DNA from: Candidatus Roseilinea sp. NK_OTU-006
GTDB lineage: Bacteria > Chloroflexota > Anaerolineae > J036 > Brachytrichaceae
DNA length: 64,000 nt
Direction: 5' to 3'
NCBI RefSeq assembly: GCF_012931985.1
Contig: NZ_JAAFGM010000001.1
Location: forward strand, 248,001-312,000
In this document: in pieces, positions 34,495 to 43,153 of the stretch
Position numbering within the stretch: the first letter of the stretch is position 1
How the letters are laid out: the number at the start of each line of letters is the position of its first letter
Translations under genes and position numbers: made by a program
The notes under the pieces: generated by a model
What the model was told of the DNA's origin: nothing
What the model saw: the letters and a program-made list of their open reading frames with translations, nothing else
Database searches by the model: none

Positions 34495-35723
34495 GCGATC
34501 TGCCACCACTGCTTGTCCGGCGATATCCCTTTGACCTCTAGGCTGGCGCCGTTCTGTGCGCGGCCCAGGATGGGTGCTTTTAAGGATGGTGTGGCCCGTA
34601 TGTTTAATCGGCTGCCGCCGGTGTTGACGACGACCTGCGCGGGTGATGTGGGTTGCGACGCAGCGGCGGCATGGCCGCCCAGCGCAGCTTGTGCAGCAGC
34701 GTTCGGCGTGACCACCGAATGGTGAATGTAGGCCAGGCCATCTTGGGCGCGGCTAAATTCGATCTGCCACCATTGGCGGTCGGCGGTGTAGGCGCGCACC
34801 GTGAACGTCGTCCCTTGTGGGGCCGAAGCCAGGATCGTGCTGTTGAGGGTGGGTGCGGCGCGCACGTTGGCGGTTGGCGTTTTCACAACGACGCCCGGCG
34901 CCGCAGCGCCTGAGCCGGCCGGCGGCTGCGCGCCGGCCGGCGCGGCGGGTTGTTGTGGAGCCGGCGCATTGCCGATGACGACGAGCGAAGCGTCATCTAC
35001 GTGCACGTCGTTGTGAATCACCGGGTACTCCGCCGTGGTGTCAATGATGACCGCGACGGCGTCGGACGCAGCGGTCGCCTCGACGACGAGTTCCCCCCAT
35101 GTGTCGTAGGGCCGCATCCAGATGCTGCAGACGACCGCCGGGTCGTTCAGGTTGGGGGTGAGTGCGACGAAGCCGGTGGTGTGGATGCAAGCGCGCGCCT
35201 GCAAGCCGCCCGGCTGGCGGGATGAATGCAGCGGCAACACGTCGGAGTTTGTGGTGAGTAAGTTGACCCACACGCTGAAGCGCAGTCGCGTTCCCGGTGT
35301 GAGGCCGCGCACGATTTGATACAGGCCGGCCGAGCGGTTGATCGAACGGTAGGTGAAGAAGCTGGCGCTGGTCGGATAGCTGCGCACGCGGTCGGCGGCG
35401 ATGTCCACGGTCATCACCCGGAACTCCGGCGCGCGGTTGACCAAGTCCTGGTTCAACTCTTCGCCGCTCTTGCACGTCCAAAACGCCGTCCATTCATGCG
35501 GGGTAATGGCGTTGTCTTTGGACCAACCGGGGGCGCATACGTCGCCGTTGGTTTGCGCCGGCCAGTCGAAGCCGGGGTTCTTCAGCAAGTTCGGCCCGCC
35601 GCTTTGGGCATGCGCCGCGCCGGGGACGGGGACTACGAGTGCAGCGGCGCACAGCACAGCGTGCAATGCATAGCGCACTGCGCGCGCGCCGCCTGGCCAT
35701 CGGAGTAACTTCGCGCCGACCAT
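34404..35723 (-). CDS. Exported protein with two bacterial SH3 domains
   Basis: A 439-residue secreted protein. A signal peptide ends at PGAAHA. Residues about 45-250 form a beta-rich module starting GPNLLKNPGFDWPAQTNGDV, of the type seen in carbohydrate-binding-like domains. A Pro/Ala linker follows. Two SH3b domains are recognisable by TANVRAAPTLNSTILASAPQ and SRLNIRATPSLKAPILGRAQ, each followed by WWQIEF/WWQIAY. SH3b domains often bind cell-wall or surface polymers, so a surface role is likely. TATAAT lies 7 nt before the ATG. The gene ends inside the 3' end of the convergent GT39-like gene. Confidence 0.8.
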   Translation of the reverse strand: MVGAKLLRWPGGARAVRYALHAVLCAAALVVPVPGAAHAQSGGPNLLKNPGFDWPAQTNGDVCAPGWSKDNAITPHEWTAFWTCKSGEELNQDLVNRAPEFRVMTVDIAADRVRSYPTSASFFTYRSINRSAGLYQIVRGLTPGTRLRFSVWVNLLTTNSDVLPLHSSRQPGGLQARACIHTTGFVALTPNLNDPAVVCSIWMRPYDTWGELVVEATAASDAVAVIIDTTAEYPVIHNDVHVDDASLVVIGNAPAPQQPAAPAGAQPPAGSGAAAPGVVVKTPTANVRAAPTLNSTILASAPQGTTFTVRAYTADRQWWQIEFSRAQDGLAYIHHSVVTPNAAAQAALGGHAAAASQPTSPAQVVVNTGGSRLNIRATPSLKAPILGRAQNGASLEVKGISPDKQWWQIAYAGGTDGTAWVMAQYVVPNPAARQLAGLP

Positions 35724-35730
35724 CGGCGAG

Positions 35731-35736
35731 ATTATA
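35731..35736 (-). promoter_or_regulatory. -10 box of the SH3-domain gene
   Basis: A perfect TATAAT ends 7 nt before the start codon at 35723. There is no Shine-Dalgarno in between. Confidence 0.6.
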
Positions 35737-35783
35737 GGAGAAATGTTCGGAAGTCGGCAGCGTTAACTGCGCGCCCCGCACGA

Positions 35784-37871
35784 TCACCGGATCAGCCCGC
35801 CGATCTGTACGAATAATGGCGCAAAGACGAGCGACACCACGCTCATCAGCTTGATCAGGATGTTCAGCGAGGGGCCGGAGGTGTCTTTGAAGGGATCGCC
35901 GACGGTGTCGCCCACCACCGCCGCTTTGTGATTGTCGGAGCCCTTGCCGCCCAACTCACCCGTCTCGATGAACTTCTTGGCATTGTCCCACGCGCCGCCG
36001 GCGTTCGCCATCATAATAGCGAGGACGAAGCCCGATGCCGTTGCGCCGACAAGCAAGCCAGCCAGCGCTGCCGGGCCGAGCAAAATGCCGATGGCGATCG
36101 GCGTGGCGACGGCCAGCACGCCCGGCGGCACCATCTCGCGCAGCGCCGAACGCGTGCTGATCGCCACACATCGGGCGTAATCGGCGCGCGCGCCGGGCGC
36201 GCCCTCCTTCAGGCCGGCGATCTCCCTAAACTGACGACGCACCTCCTCGACAATTTGCATCGCCGCGCGGCCTACGGCCGTCATGGTGATCGCGCTGAAC
36301 AGGAAGGGCAACATCGCGCCGAACAGCAGGGCGCCCAACAGCCTCGGGTCGAGCAGGGTCAGTTGCGCACTTTGCAGGCCGCTGGTCTGGGCGTAGGCGG
36401 CGATCAGGCCCAGCGCGGTCAACACCGCCGAGCCGATGGCGAAGCCCTTGCCGGTGGCAGCCGTGGTGTTGCCCAGCGAGTCCAGCGCATCGGTGCGCGC
36501 GCGCACTTCTTTGGGCAGGTGCGCCATCTCGGCGATGCCGCCGGCGTTGTCGGCCACCGGCCCATAGGCATCCGTCGCTAGCGTGATGCCTAGCGTGCTG
36601 AGCATGCCGACCGCAGCCAGCGAGACGGCATACAGTCCACCGTCTGCGCCGCCGATTCGCCCGCCGACGGCATTGTTGAAGCCGAGCACATATGCACCGA
36701 TCACAGCGACCATGACGATGGCAACCGGCGCCAGCGTCGAGCGCATGCCAACGGCCAACCCCTCGATGACAAGCGTGGCGACGCCGGTGCGCGCGGCTTG
36801 CGCGATCCCCTGCGTCGGCTTTTCGGTATAGCTGGTGTAGTATTCGGTGAAGTAAGCGATCAACAGCCCAGCAGCTAAGCCAAGTAGAATAGCGAAGAAG
36901 ATCGGCCAGCCGATCGTGCCGTCCAGCAGGATCAGCAGGGCGATGCCAGGCACCACTAATCCCGATGCGGTCCAGACTGCCGTGCGCAGCGTGCGCAGCA
37001 GGTCGCCCTGAGAGGCGTTCTCGCGCGTGCGCACCATGAACGAGCCGATCAGCGCCGCGAGGATGCCTACTGCAGCGATGGCGAACGGCAACAGCAACGC
37101 CCCGGGGCTGAGTTCGCCGCGCGCAGCTCCTACGACGGCCACGGCCGAAGCGGCCACGATTGAACCGACGTAGGACTCGTATAAGTCTGCGCCCATGCCG
37201 GCTACATCGCCCACATTGTCGCCAACATTGTCCGCGATCACGGCCGGGTTGCGTGGGTCGTCTTCGGGGATGCCGGCCTCGACCTTGCCGACCAGGTCGG
37301 CGCCAACGTCGGCTGCTTTGGTGTAGATGCCGCCACCCACGCGGGCGAACAGCGCAATAGACGACGCGCCGAACGAGAAGCCGGTCACCGCGTCAATCGC
37401 CAGTTGGTTCATGCCGAACAGGAAGAACAGAGCCGACAACCCGAGCAGGCCGATGCTGACTACACTCATACCCATCACGCTGCCGCTGCGGAAGGCGACC
37501 CGCAGCCCGGCGTCCAGCGACTTCATGGCGGCAGCGGTCGTGCGCGTGTTCGCGCGCGTGGCGATGCTCATGCCGATAAAGCCGGTCAGCGCCGATGTGA
37601 ACGCGCCGATGACGAAGCACACCGCTGTTTGCCAGCGGATGAACACGGCGATAGCGATGGCCACCACAGCCGCGAAGATCACCAGCACACGATACTGCTG
37701 CGCTAGAAAGGCCTGCGCGCCCTCACGGATCGCCTGACTGATCTGTTGCATCGTCTCGTTGCCAGGATCGCTGCCCAGGATGGCCCGCGCAGTGACGGCG
37801 ACGTAGGCCAAGCCTATTAAGCTGACGACGATCGCGAACACAATCGGAATCGGAGATGGAGATAGAGACAT
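35784..37871 (-). CDS. hppA: Membrane-bound proton/sodium-pumping pyrophosphatase
   Basis: A 695-residue integral membrane pump that couples PPi hydrolysis to H+ or Na+ export. Substrate-binding motifs are visible: [36 protein letters not shown] and [28 protein letters not shown] has Ala and Gly at the positions that in K+-independent enzymes are Lys and Thr, so this is the K+-dependent type; the pumped ion is not certain. ATG 37871 follows GAAGGAG by 12 nt; a GTG at 37892 is an alternative. It is divergent from the hendecad J-domain gene across overlapping promoters. Confidence 0.95.
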   Translation of the reverse strand: MSLSPSPIPIVFAIVVSLIGLAYVAVTARAILGSDPGNETMQQISQAIREGAQAFLAQQYRVLVIFAAVVAIAIAVFIRWQTAVCFVIGAFTSALTGFIGMSIATRANTRTTAAAMKSLDAGLRVAFRSGSVMGMSVVSIGLLGLSALFFLFGMNQLAIDAVTGFSFGASSIALFARVGGGIYTKAADVGADLVGKVEAGIPEDDPRNPAVIADNVGDNVGDVAGMGADLYESYVGSIVAASAVAVVGAARGELSPGALLLPFAIAAVGILAALIGSFMVRTRENASQGDLLRTLRTAVWTASGLVVPGIALLILLDGTIGWPIFFAILLGLAAGLLIAYFTEYYTSYTEKPTQGIAQAARTGVATLVIEGLAVGMRSTLAPVAIVMVAVIGAYVLGFNNAVGGRIGGADGGLYAVSLAAVGMLSTLGITLATDAYGPVADNAGGIAEMAHLPKEVRARTDALDSLGNTTAATGKGFAIGSAVLTALGLIAAYAQTSGLQSAQLTLLDPRLLGALLFGAMLPFLFSAITMTAVGRAAMQIVEEVRRQFREIAGLKEGAPGARADYARCVAISTRSALREMVPPGVLAVATPIAIGILLGPAALAGLLVGATASGFVLAIMMANAGGAWDNAKKFIETGELGGKGSDNHKAAVVGDTVGDPFKDTSGPSLNILIKLMSVVSLVFAPLFVQIGGLIR

Positions 37872-37900
37872 CGTGTGAGAAGACTCCTTCACCTAAGTGG

Positions 37901-37956
37901 TTGGATGTTGACTGTTGCGAGCGTATGATTCTACCTGTTGCGTAGAATTCTCATAA
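37901..37956. promoter_or_regulatory. Overlapping divergent promoters of hppA and the J-domain gene
   Basis: Plus strand: TTGGAT (37901-37906), 17 bp, TATGAT (37924-37929). Minus strand: TTATGA (37956-37951), 17 bp, TAGAAT (37933-37928). The two -10 boxes overlap. An imperfect dyad (GATTCTAC-N7-GTAGAATT, 37927-37949) covers them and could be an operator. Confidence 0.5.
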
Positions 37957-37985
37957 CAACGCACGGTGCATAAGCGAGTGGAACT

Positions 37986-38501
37986 ATGAGCGCGTTCGAC
38001 AAGGACTACTACCAGATCATGCAGGTGGACGAGATGGCGGAGAGCGTCGTCATCGCTGCCGCTTACAAGGCGCTGGCGGCCAAATATCACCCCGATCGCA
38101 ATACCTCTGCCGATGCCACCCGCCGCATGCAAGCCTTGAACGAAGCGTACGAGGTGTTGTCGGACCCACATAAGCGCGCCGATTATGATCGGCAACGGCT
38201 GCCTCGGCGCAACGGCCAGGCCAATGACGCTTCGCAGCCGGCGATGCCCGCGCAGACTGCCCTCGCTGACGCGCGCCTGCGGGAACGCTTCGAGCGCATT
38301 GCTCAACGCATCCGCGAAGTGCAGGAGAAGTCTCTCCAGCAGATTCAGACCGTTCAGGAGCGCTCGGCGCAGCAAATTCGTGACATTCAGGAACGCGCAG
38401 CGCAACAGGTCAAAGAAGTCCAGGACAGGGCGGCGCAACAAATCCGCGAGATTCAGCAGCGCACGGCGGAGCAAATTCGCAGCATTCAGGAAGGCTTGTG
38501 A
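37986..38501 (+). CDS. J-domain protein with hendecad coiled-coil tail
   Basis: A 171-residue protein. Residues 1-75 are a J domain (DKDYYQIMQVDEMAESVVIA; KYHPDRN with the HPD motif; [20 protein letters not shown]), so it should stimulate an Hsp70 such as DnaK. There is no G/F region, zinc domain or C-terminal client domain. Instead residues about 105-170 are near-exact 11-residue repeats: QQIQTVQERSA, QQIRDIQERAA, QQVKEVQDRAA, QQIREIQQRTA, EQIRSIQEGL. This hendecad pattern predicts a long right-handed or straight coiled coil, for self-assembly or membrane-surface binding. It is divergent from hppA. The function is unknown. Confidence 0.85.
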   Translation: MSAFDKDYYQIMQVDEMAESVVIAAAYKALAAKYHPDRNTSADATRRMQALNEAYEVLSDPHKRADYDRQRLPRRNGQANDASQPAMPAQTALADARLRERFERIAQRIREVQEKSLQQIQTVQERSAQQIRDIQERAAQQVKEVQDRAAQQIREIQQRTAEQIRSIQEGL

Positions 38502-38606
38502 TGCCATTTGCGTGTCGCATCGGCACGTGGTATGTAGGAGCGCCGCGCGCCTGAGCACCGCTCCAGATGCCGCGAGCTTATGTGAAGTCGCCCACCTTCA
38601 GGATTT

Positions 38607-39182
38607 TTACTTCTCCGGCTGTAGTAGGCCATAGTCGCCGCCCTTGCGACGATAGACCACCTTGACCCGGCTGTCGTCGGCATGCACAAACACGAAGAAA
38701 TCGTGACCCAGCAATTCCATTTGTTCAATTGCCTCTTCCACACTCATCGGCACGATCTGGAACGTCTTGATGCGCACCAGCTTAGGCGACGGCGCTGCGG
38801 GTGGGGTTTCTTCTTCGATCGGCAACGCCTCGGCCATGAGCAGTTCTTCGTCTTCGGTCGCGAGCGCGGCTGCGCCGCTGCGCTTGTGGTCTATGCGGCG
38901 GCCCTTGTAGCGCGCGATGCGCTGATACATTTTCTCCAGCGCTAGGTCAAATGCCTTGAACGGGTCAGCGTCTTCTTCTTCGACGCGGAGTAGCGTGCCG
39001 CGTCGCCGCACGGTCAATTCGACCGATTTCGGCACATCCCTCTTTGTGCTTTGCCTCGTAAACTCCACGCGCACGTCCTCTAAGCCTGGCAGATATCGTT
39101 GTAGGCGCTCGGCCTTGTTGCGGACATACTTATCGAGGCGTTGGCTGACGTTCATGTTGTGACCTTGAACTGAGACTTGCAT
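38607..39182 (-). CDS. hpf: Long-form ribosome hibernation promoting factor
   Basis: A 191-residue long HPF that joins ribosomes into inactive 100S dimers. The N-terminal S30AE domain starts MQVSVQGHNMNVSQRLDKYV and has RQSTKRDVPKSVELTVR. A Glu/Pro-rich linker leads to the C-terminal dimerisation domain (VRIKTFQIVPMSVEEAIEQM, LLGHDFFVFVHAD, VVYRRKGGDYGLL). The frame is open upstream, but GGAGGA 7 nt before ATG 39182 fixes the start. It follows comF by 67 bp on the same strand. Confidence 0.94.
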   Translation of the reverse strand: MQVSVQGHNMNVSQRLDKYVRNKAERLQRYLPGLEDVRVEFTRQSTKRDVPKSVELTVRRRGTLLRVEEEDADPFKAFDLALEKMYQRIARYKGRRIDHKRSGAAALATEDEELLMAEALPIEEETPPAAPSPKLVRIKTFQIVPMSVEEAIEQMELLGHDFFVFVHADDSRVKVVYRRKGGDYGLLQPEK

Positions 39183-39249
39183 GATGCTTCCTCCGATGGG
39201 GTAATTCACTTCGTCGAGTTGAACATTTCGTATTGCGCAAGCTTTAGCT

Positions 39250-39939
39250 TCACGCGCGGGCCAGCGTGAGCGCGACGACGTGTTGTGCGCCGGCCTCATA
39301 CAAGACGTGCGCGCATTCCACTAAGGTGGCGCCGGTGGTGAGCACGTCATCTACGAGCATGAGCGCCCTGCCTTGGACCCGCTCGGGCAGAGCCGCGAAC
39401 GCGCCGCGCATGTTCTCCTTGCGCGCTGTTGCGCTCAGGTGCGCCTGTTGCTGAGTTGGCCGGATGCGCTGCAGCGCGCGCGCCTCGACCGGCCTTCCCA
39501 GCGCTGCGCTGATGTGACGCGCCAGCAGCAAACTCTGATTAAAGCCGCGCTCCTTCAGTCGAGTCGCGTGCAACGGCACAGGGACGATCCCATCGGCGGA
39601 CAGGGCGTTGGCTTTTGCGATGGCGCTCATGTGGGCGGCGAACGCTTCGGCGAGTTGAGGCTGGCCCTCGTACTTGAAGCAGTGGATGCCTTCGCGCAGC
39701 GGCGGGCCAAAATTTGCTGCCGAGATGACCGTCAGCGATTGGCCCGATGGCAGTTCAAGCGAAACTCGGCTGTCGCGCGCGTTCAGCCACTGCGTCCGGT
39801 TGTTGCACGCAGTGCACCACCAGCCCTCGCCATATTTACCGCATCCCCCGCAGCGCGGCGGATACAACAGGTCGAGCAAGAACGCGAATGTGCGCTGGCC
39901 GCGCCCTATTACTGAAGCTATGGCGCTTATGCGCAACAT
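39250..39939 (-). CDS. comF: ComF family phosphoribosyltransferase-like protein
   Basis: A 229-residue ComF-type protein, related to a late competence protein needed for DNA uptake in naturally competent bacteria. It has the N-terminal zinc finger (CGGCGKYGEGWWCTAC), GIVPVPLHATRLKERGFNQS in the middle, and the PRPP-binding motif ALMLVDDVLTTGATL near the C-terminus. Its neighbour hpf follows on the same strand, an arrangement seen in other bacteria. TACTAT lies 6 nt before the ATG. Confidence 0.9.
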   Translation of the reverse strand: MLRISAIASVIGRGQRTFAFLLDLLYPPRCGGCGKYGEGWWCTACNNRTQWLNARDSRVSLELPSGQSLTVISAANFGPPLREGIHCFKYEGQPQLAEAFAAHMSAIAKANALSADGIVPVPLHATRLKERGFNQSLLLARHISAALGRPVEARALQRIRPTQQQAHLSATARKENMRGAFAALPERVQGRALMLVDDVLTTGATLVECAHVLYEAGAQHVVALTLARA

Positions 39940-40004
39940 ACGACGATAGTAAACATGATTTGTCTAAGAATCAAATAGGAGAGCACGGGGGCTGCGCCGA
40001 TGGG

Positions 40005-40151
40005 CTAACGGGCGACGAGCCGGCTTAAGAAATCGGTGATAGCCGGACCGAGCAACACGACGATCACAACGATCACGATGGAGAACAGGATCAGGATGAG
40101 GGCAAAGTCTATCAGGCTGCCACGCCCGCCCTCGCCGCTGGGGGGTCTCAT
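40005..40151 (-). CDS. Small single-helix membrane protein, Flp pilin-like
   Basis: A 48-codon gene. The product starts MRPPSGEGGRGSLIDFAL and continues with one strongly hydrophobic helix (ILILFSIVIVVIVVLLGPAI) and a short basic tail (TDFLSRLVAR). The Gly-Ser-Leu-x5-Ala/Leu start of the helix and the LGPAI end resemble Flp/type IVb prepilins, although the conserved Glu at position 5 of the mature pilin reads Asp here. No tad secretion genes are near, so function is uncertain. TATAAT (40180-40175) lies 24 nt before the ATG with GGAA between. Confidence 0.6.
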   Translation of the reverse strand: MRPPSGEGGRGSLIDFALILILFSIVIVVIVVLLGPAITDFLSRLVAR

Positions 40152-40189
40152 AACAATTCCATGCCTCAGGCGTGATTATAAGCCTCGCC

Positions 40190-40195
40190 TATACT
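40190..40195 (+). promoter_or_regulatory. -10 box of the zinc-ribbon gene
   Basis: TATACT ends 6 nt before ATG 40202 with no Shine-Dalgarno. It lies 10 nt from the divergent TATAAT of the small pilin-like gene. Confidence 0.5.
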
Positions 40196-40201
40196 GACCG
40201 C

Positions 40202-40906
40202 ATGTCGCGCGCGGAATCTCTCTATCGTTTGCAATTGCTCGACCTGGAACTCGACCGTGCCCGTAAGCGCCTGCACGAAATCGAGACGTTGCTGGCCGGC
40301 AGCCCAGCGCTCGAACATACACGCGCTGAGAGCGCCAGAGCCGAGAAGGCGCTGCGACTCGCTTCGTCCGAACTCAAGTCGCTCGAGCTGGATGCCCAGG
40401 CGCTCGACGACAAGATCGCTCGTGAGGAACAGCGGTTGTACTCCGGCGCGATTCGCAACCCCAAGGAAATGCTTGACCTGCAGCACGAACTGGATGTTTT
40501 GAAGCGGCGGCGTGTTGCGCTGGACGAGCAGATTTTGGCGGCGATGGAGCAGGTGGAGCAGCTCCGCGCCGACGAGCTGCGTTGTCGCCAGGCGCTGGCT
40601 CAGGCCGAGCGCAACTTTGCCGAGGACAGCGCGCACCTGCGCGCCGAGCGCGACAACCTTACAGCCGTGGTCGAGGGCGCTTTGGAGCAACGCGAAGCCC
40701 TGTGTCGCAGCCTCCCGGCCAGAGACTTAGACCTGTATTCGGCCATCCGGGCGAAGAAACCCAACGGCGTAGCCGTCGCGCTCATCAAAGCCGGCGCCTG
40801 TAGCCAGTGCGGTGAGACGCCTTCCTCCCAACTCATCCAGCAAGCCCACACCGGCGCTGCGCTGGCGATGTGTTCCAATTGCGGGCGGATTTTGTATGCG
40901 CTGTGA
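40202..40906 (+). CDS. Coiled-coil protein with C-terminal C4 zinc ribbon (CT398-like)
   Basis: A 234-residue protein. Residues about 5-175 form a long antiparallel-type coiled coil rich in Leu, Glu and Arg, with the conserved hairpin segment YSGAIRNPKEMLDLQHELDV. The C-terminus is a zinc ribbon with CSQCGETPS and CSNCGRILYA. This is the CT398/DUF164 family, present in many bacteria and connected in chlamydiae with type III secretion and sigma factor binding; its role elsewhere is unknown. The start at 40202 removes ten upstream codons that overlap the divergent promoter region. Confidence 0.85.
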   Translation: MSRAESLYRLQLLDLELDRARKRLHEIETLLAGSPALEHTRAESARAEKALRLASSELKSLELDAQALDDKIAREEQRLYSGAIRNPKEMLDLQHELDVLKRRRVALDEQILAAMEQVEQLRADELRCRQALAQAERNFAEDSAHLRAERDNLTAVVEGALEQREALCRSLPARDLDLYSAIRAKKPNGVAVALIKAGACSQCGETPSSQLIQQAHTGAALAMCSNCGRILYAL

Positions 40907-40961
40907 AGCTGTGGGTGGACGCAGGGCGGCGGGGTGAGGACATCCCTACGCGGGATGAAAG

Positions 40962-41033
40962 AGGCGACGGTGGGAATCGAACCCACGCATCAGGGTTTTG
41001 CAGACCCTTGCCTTACCACTTGGCCACGTCGCC
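40962..41033 (-). tRNA. tRNA-Cys (anticodon GCA)
   Basis: The minus strand folds as a complete cloverleaf: acceptor GGCGACG / CGTCGCC with discriminator U, a D-arm with GGCC/GGC, an anticodon stem AGGGT / ACCCT around loop CTGCAAA (anticodon GCA), and T-arm GTGGG-TTCGAAT-CCCAC. CCA is not encoded. Confidence 0.95.
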
Positions 41034-41081
41034 GGGTGAAGGAAGTATAGCACGCAGCGCTCATGCTACACTGATGCGGAG

Positions 41082-41861
41082 ATGAGCGCTGCTTCGTCGC
41101 CTCGCGTCAGTGCCGTCATACTCACATTGAACGAGGAGCGGCACATTCGCGCGTGTCTGGAGACGCTCGCCTGGGCAGATGCGCGCATCGTTTTCGATTC
41201 GTTCAGCACCGATGCCACAGTCGCGCTTGCCGAGCAAGCCGGCGCGCAGGTGATTCAGCATCCCTTCCAGAACTACGCGCAACAGCGCAACGCTGCGCTC
41301 GGCGCCGTTGACAGTGAATGGGTGTTCTTCGTAGACGCGGACGAGCGCTGCCCGCAGGCGCTGGGCGAAGAAATTCGCGCCGTAGTTGCCGCGCCGCAGC
41401 ACGATGTGTATGCGGTACCCCGGCAGAACTATCTGTTCGGCCGGCTTACGCTGGGCGCCGGCTGGCACCCCGATCACCAGGCGCGGTTGTTTCGCGTCGG
41501 TCGCGCTTGCTTCGACCCGCGCCGCGAGGTGCATGAGGTGGCGCAGCATGACGGCCCCATGGGTTACCTACGCGCCGCGCTGATCCATTACAACTACGAC
41601 ACCGTCGCGCAATTCCACGTCAAACAGCGCAAGTATGCCGAATACGACGCCGGCATCCTGTTCAAGCAGGGCGTTCGCCCCAAGCCGCGCAACTTCGTGC
41701 TGCAGCCGCTGCGCGAGTTTCGCCGGCGGTTCTTCACGCTGCGCGGCTATCGCGATGGCTGGCATGGCCTGCGCCTGAGCGCGCTGATGGCGTATTACAA
41801 CTTCGACATGTACCGTCGGTTGGCGCGCATGTGGCGGGAGCAGGATAGGCGAGGCGCTTAG
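41082..41861 (+). CDS. GT2 glycosyltransferase, WaaE/KdtX-like
   Basis: A 259-residue GT-A glycosyltransferase. It has VSAVILTLNEERHIRACLE at the N-terminus, DSFSTDATVALAEQAGAQV, and the DxD-type VFFVDADERCP. RQNYLFGRLTLGAGWHPDHQ and LFRVGRACFDPRREVHE are typical of LPS core beta-1,4-glucosyltransferase-type (WaaE) proteins; in a monoderm-like organism it probably decorates another envelope glycan. TACACT lies 9 nt before the ATG. It overlaps the convergent SDR gene by 4 nt at the 3' ends. Confidence 0.85.
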   Translation: MSAASSPRVSAVILTLNEERHIRACLETLAWADARIVFDSFSTDATVALAEQAGAQVIQHPFQNYAQQRNAALGAVDSEWVFFVDADERCPQALGEEIRAVVAAPQHDVYAVPRQNYLFGRLTLGAGWHPDHQARLFRVGRACFDPRREVHEVAQHDGPMGYLRAALIHYNYDTVAQFHVKQRKYAEYDAGILFKQGVRPKPRNFVLQPLREFRRRFFTLRGYRDGWHGLRLSALMAYYNFDMYRRLARMWREQDRRGA

Positions 41862-42589
41862 ACCAGCGACCGCCCGCCATCCACGAAATACACCGCGCCG
41901 GTGGCGAAATCCTCTTCGATCAAGTAACGCACCGTGCGCGCGACGTCCTCCGGCGAGCCGATGCGTTTGAGGGCGGACTTTTCAATTGCCCACTGCCGTT
42001 TGGCCTCGTCGGCGTCGTCCGGCAGCAGGACGGTGCCGGGCGCGATGGCGTTCACGCGCACCTGCGGCGCCCACTCCAGCGCCAACACCTTGGTGAGCGC
42101 CACCAGCGCGGCCTTGCTGGCCGAATGATGGGCGTAGCCCGGCCAGGCCTGGAACGCCGATAGGTCGGTGATGTTGATGATCAGGCCGCACCCTTGCGCG
42201 ATCATGTGTGGGGCAACGGCCTGCGCTATCAGGAAAGGCGCTTTGGCGTTCAGGCTCATCTCCGCGTCCCATTCTGCCTCGCTGATCTCGAGCGCCGGTT
42301 TCTTCAACCAAATGGACGCATTGTTGATGAGGACATCTACGCGCCCGAAGCGCTGCAGCACGGCCTGCGCCAACGCGCGCACCTGGCCGGCTTGTGTCAT
42401 GTCGGCTTGCATGGCAAAGCTGCGCACGCCCAGGCGCTCGATCGCTTCCACCGTGGCGCGCCAGGGTTCGCTTTCGAGGTAATAGCTGAACGCAATATGC
42501 GCACCATGCGCCGCCAAGTCGAGCGCAACGGCGCGCCCGACCCGCTGTGCGGCGCCGGTGATGAGGATGACCGATCCTGTGATCTCCAT
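41858..42589 (-). CDS. SDR oxidoreductase, pteridine reductase/FolM-like, catalytic Tyr replaced
   Basis: A 243-residue short-chain dehydrogenase. The cofactor motif GAAQRVGRAVALDLA has the Arg seen in NADPH-dependent pteridine reductases and FolM (dihydromonapterin reductase). VDVLINNASIW and the structural VRVNAIAPGTVLLPDD also match that group. The catalytic position reads GYAHHSASK, so the Tyr of the YxxxK motif is His, although Lys and the upstream Ser are kept. Activity is therefore uncertain. An earlier GTG at 42607 is possible; ATG 42589 fits the family start. The gene is divergent from greA. Confidence 0.82.
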   Translation of the reverse strand: MEITGSVILITGAAQRVGRAVALDLAAHGAHIAFSYYLESEPWRATVEAIERLGVRSFAMQADMTQAGQVRALAQAVLQRFGRVDVLINNASIWLKKPALEISEAEWDAEMSLNAKAPFLIAQAVAPHMIAQGCGLIINITDLSAFQAWPGYAHHSASKAALVALTKVLALEWAPQVRVNAIAPGTVLLPDDADEAKRQWAIEKSALKRIGSPEDVARTVRYLIEEDFATGAVYFVDGGRSLV

Positions 42590-42627
42590 GCCGTGATTGT
42601 GCACCACGTCGCGCGATCCTGGTCAGG

Positions 42628-42633
42628 TAAAAT
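42628..42633 (+). promoter_or_regulatory. -10 box of greA
   Basis: TAAAAT ends 7 nt before ATG 42641 without a Shine-Dalgarno. Confidence 0.55.
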
Positions 42634-42640
42634 CTCGGCC

Positions 42641-43126
42641 ATGTCAAGCCCGCACAATTCGAATAAGGTCTATCTCACCCCCGAAGGCGCGCAAAAGCTG
42701 CGCGACGAGCTGGCCTATCTGCGCGACGTGAAGCGCCCGGAGCTGGCGGAGCGCCTGCGTTTCGCCATCCAGCAGGGTGACTTGTCGGAGAATGCGGACT
42801 ACACTGCGGCTAAAGAAGAACAAGGGTTTTTGGAAGGACGCATCCTAGCCCTCGAGCGCATGCTGGCCGACTGCATCATCCTCGATGAGGCAGCCAATGA
42901 CCAGGAAGAAGTGCGCATGGGCAGCCGCGTCACAGTGGTTGAGGATGGCTTTGACGACCGAGAAACCTTCCAGATCGTCGGCGTCGCGGAAGCCGATCCG
43001 ATGAACGGCAAGATTTCGAATGCGTCGCCGCTAGGCCAGGCGTTACTTGGCAAGCGCGTCGGGGCGAAGGTGCGTGTGGTGACACCGGCCGGCACGACCA
43101 TCTTCAAGATCCTCGCTGTTGAGTGA
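42641..43126 (+). CDS. greA: Transcription elongation factor GreA
   Basis: GreA rescues backtracked RNA polymerase by stimulating transcript cleavage. The 161-residue protein has the N-terminal coiled coil (VYLTPEGAQKLRDELAYLRD) with the acidic tip in GDLSENADYTAAKEEQGFLE, and the FKBP-like C-terminal domain (RMGSRVTVVED, ISNASPLGQALLGKRVGAKV). A longer open frame upstream is the divergent SDR gene read backwards; the true start is 42641, which also fits the -10 box. Confidence 0.95.
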   Translation: MSSPHNSNKVYLTPEGAQKLRDELAYLRDVKRPELAERLRFAIQQGDLSENADYTAAKEEQGFLEGRILALERMLADCIILDEAANDQEEVRMGSRVTVVEDGFDDRETFQIVGVAEADPMNGKISNASPLGQALLGKRVGAKVRVVTPAGTTIFKILAVE

Positions 43127-43153
43127 CGCCGTCAGCTCAACCTCTGCGGCGCC

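Noticed and set aside
37893-38558. 221-codon minus-strand frame rich in Leu-Leu-Arg repeats
   Set aside because: It is the mirror of the hendecad repeats in the plus-strand J-domain gene; the plus-strand frame has a J domain and a plausible promoter.
42194-42640. Upstream extension of the greA frame
   Set aside because: It is antisense to the pteridine-reductase-like gene; GreA similarity and the -10 box place the start at 42641.
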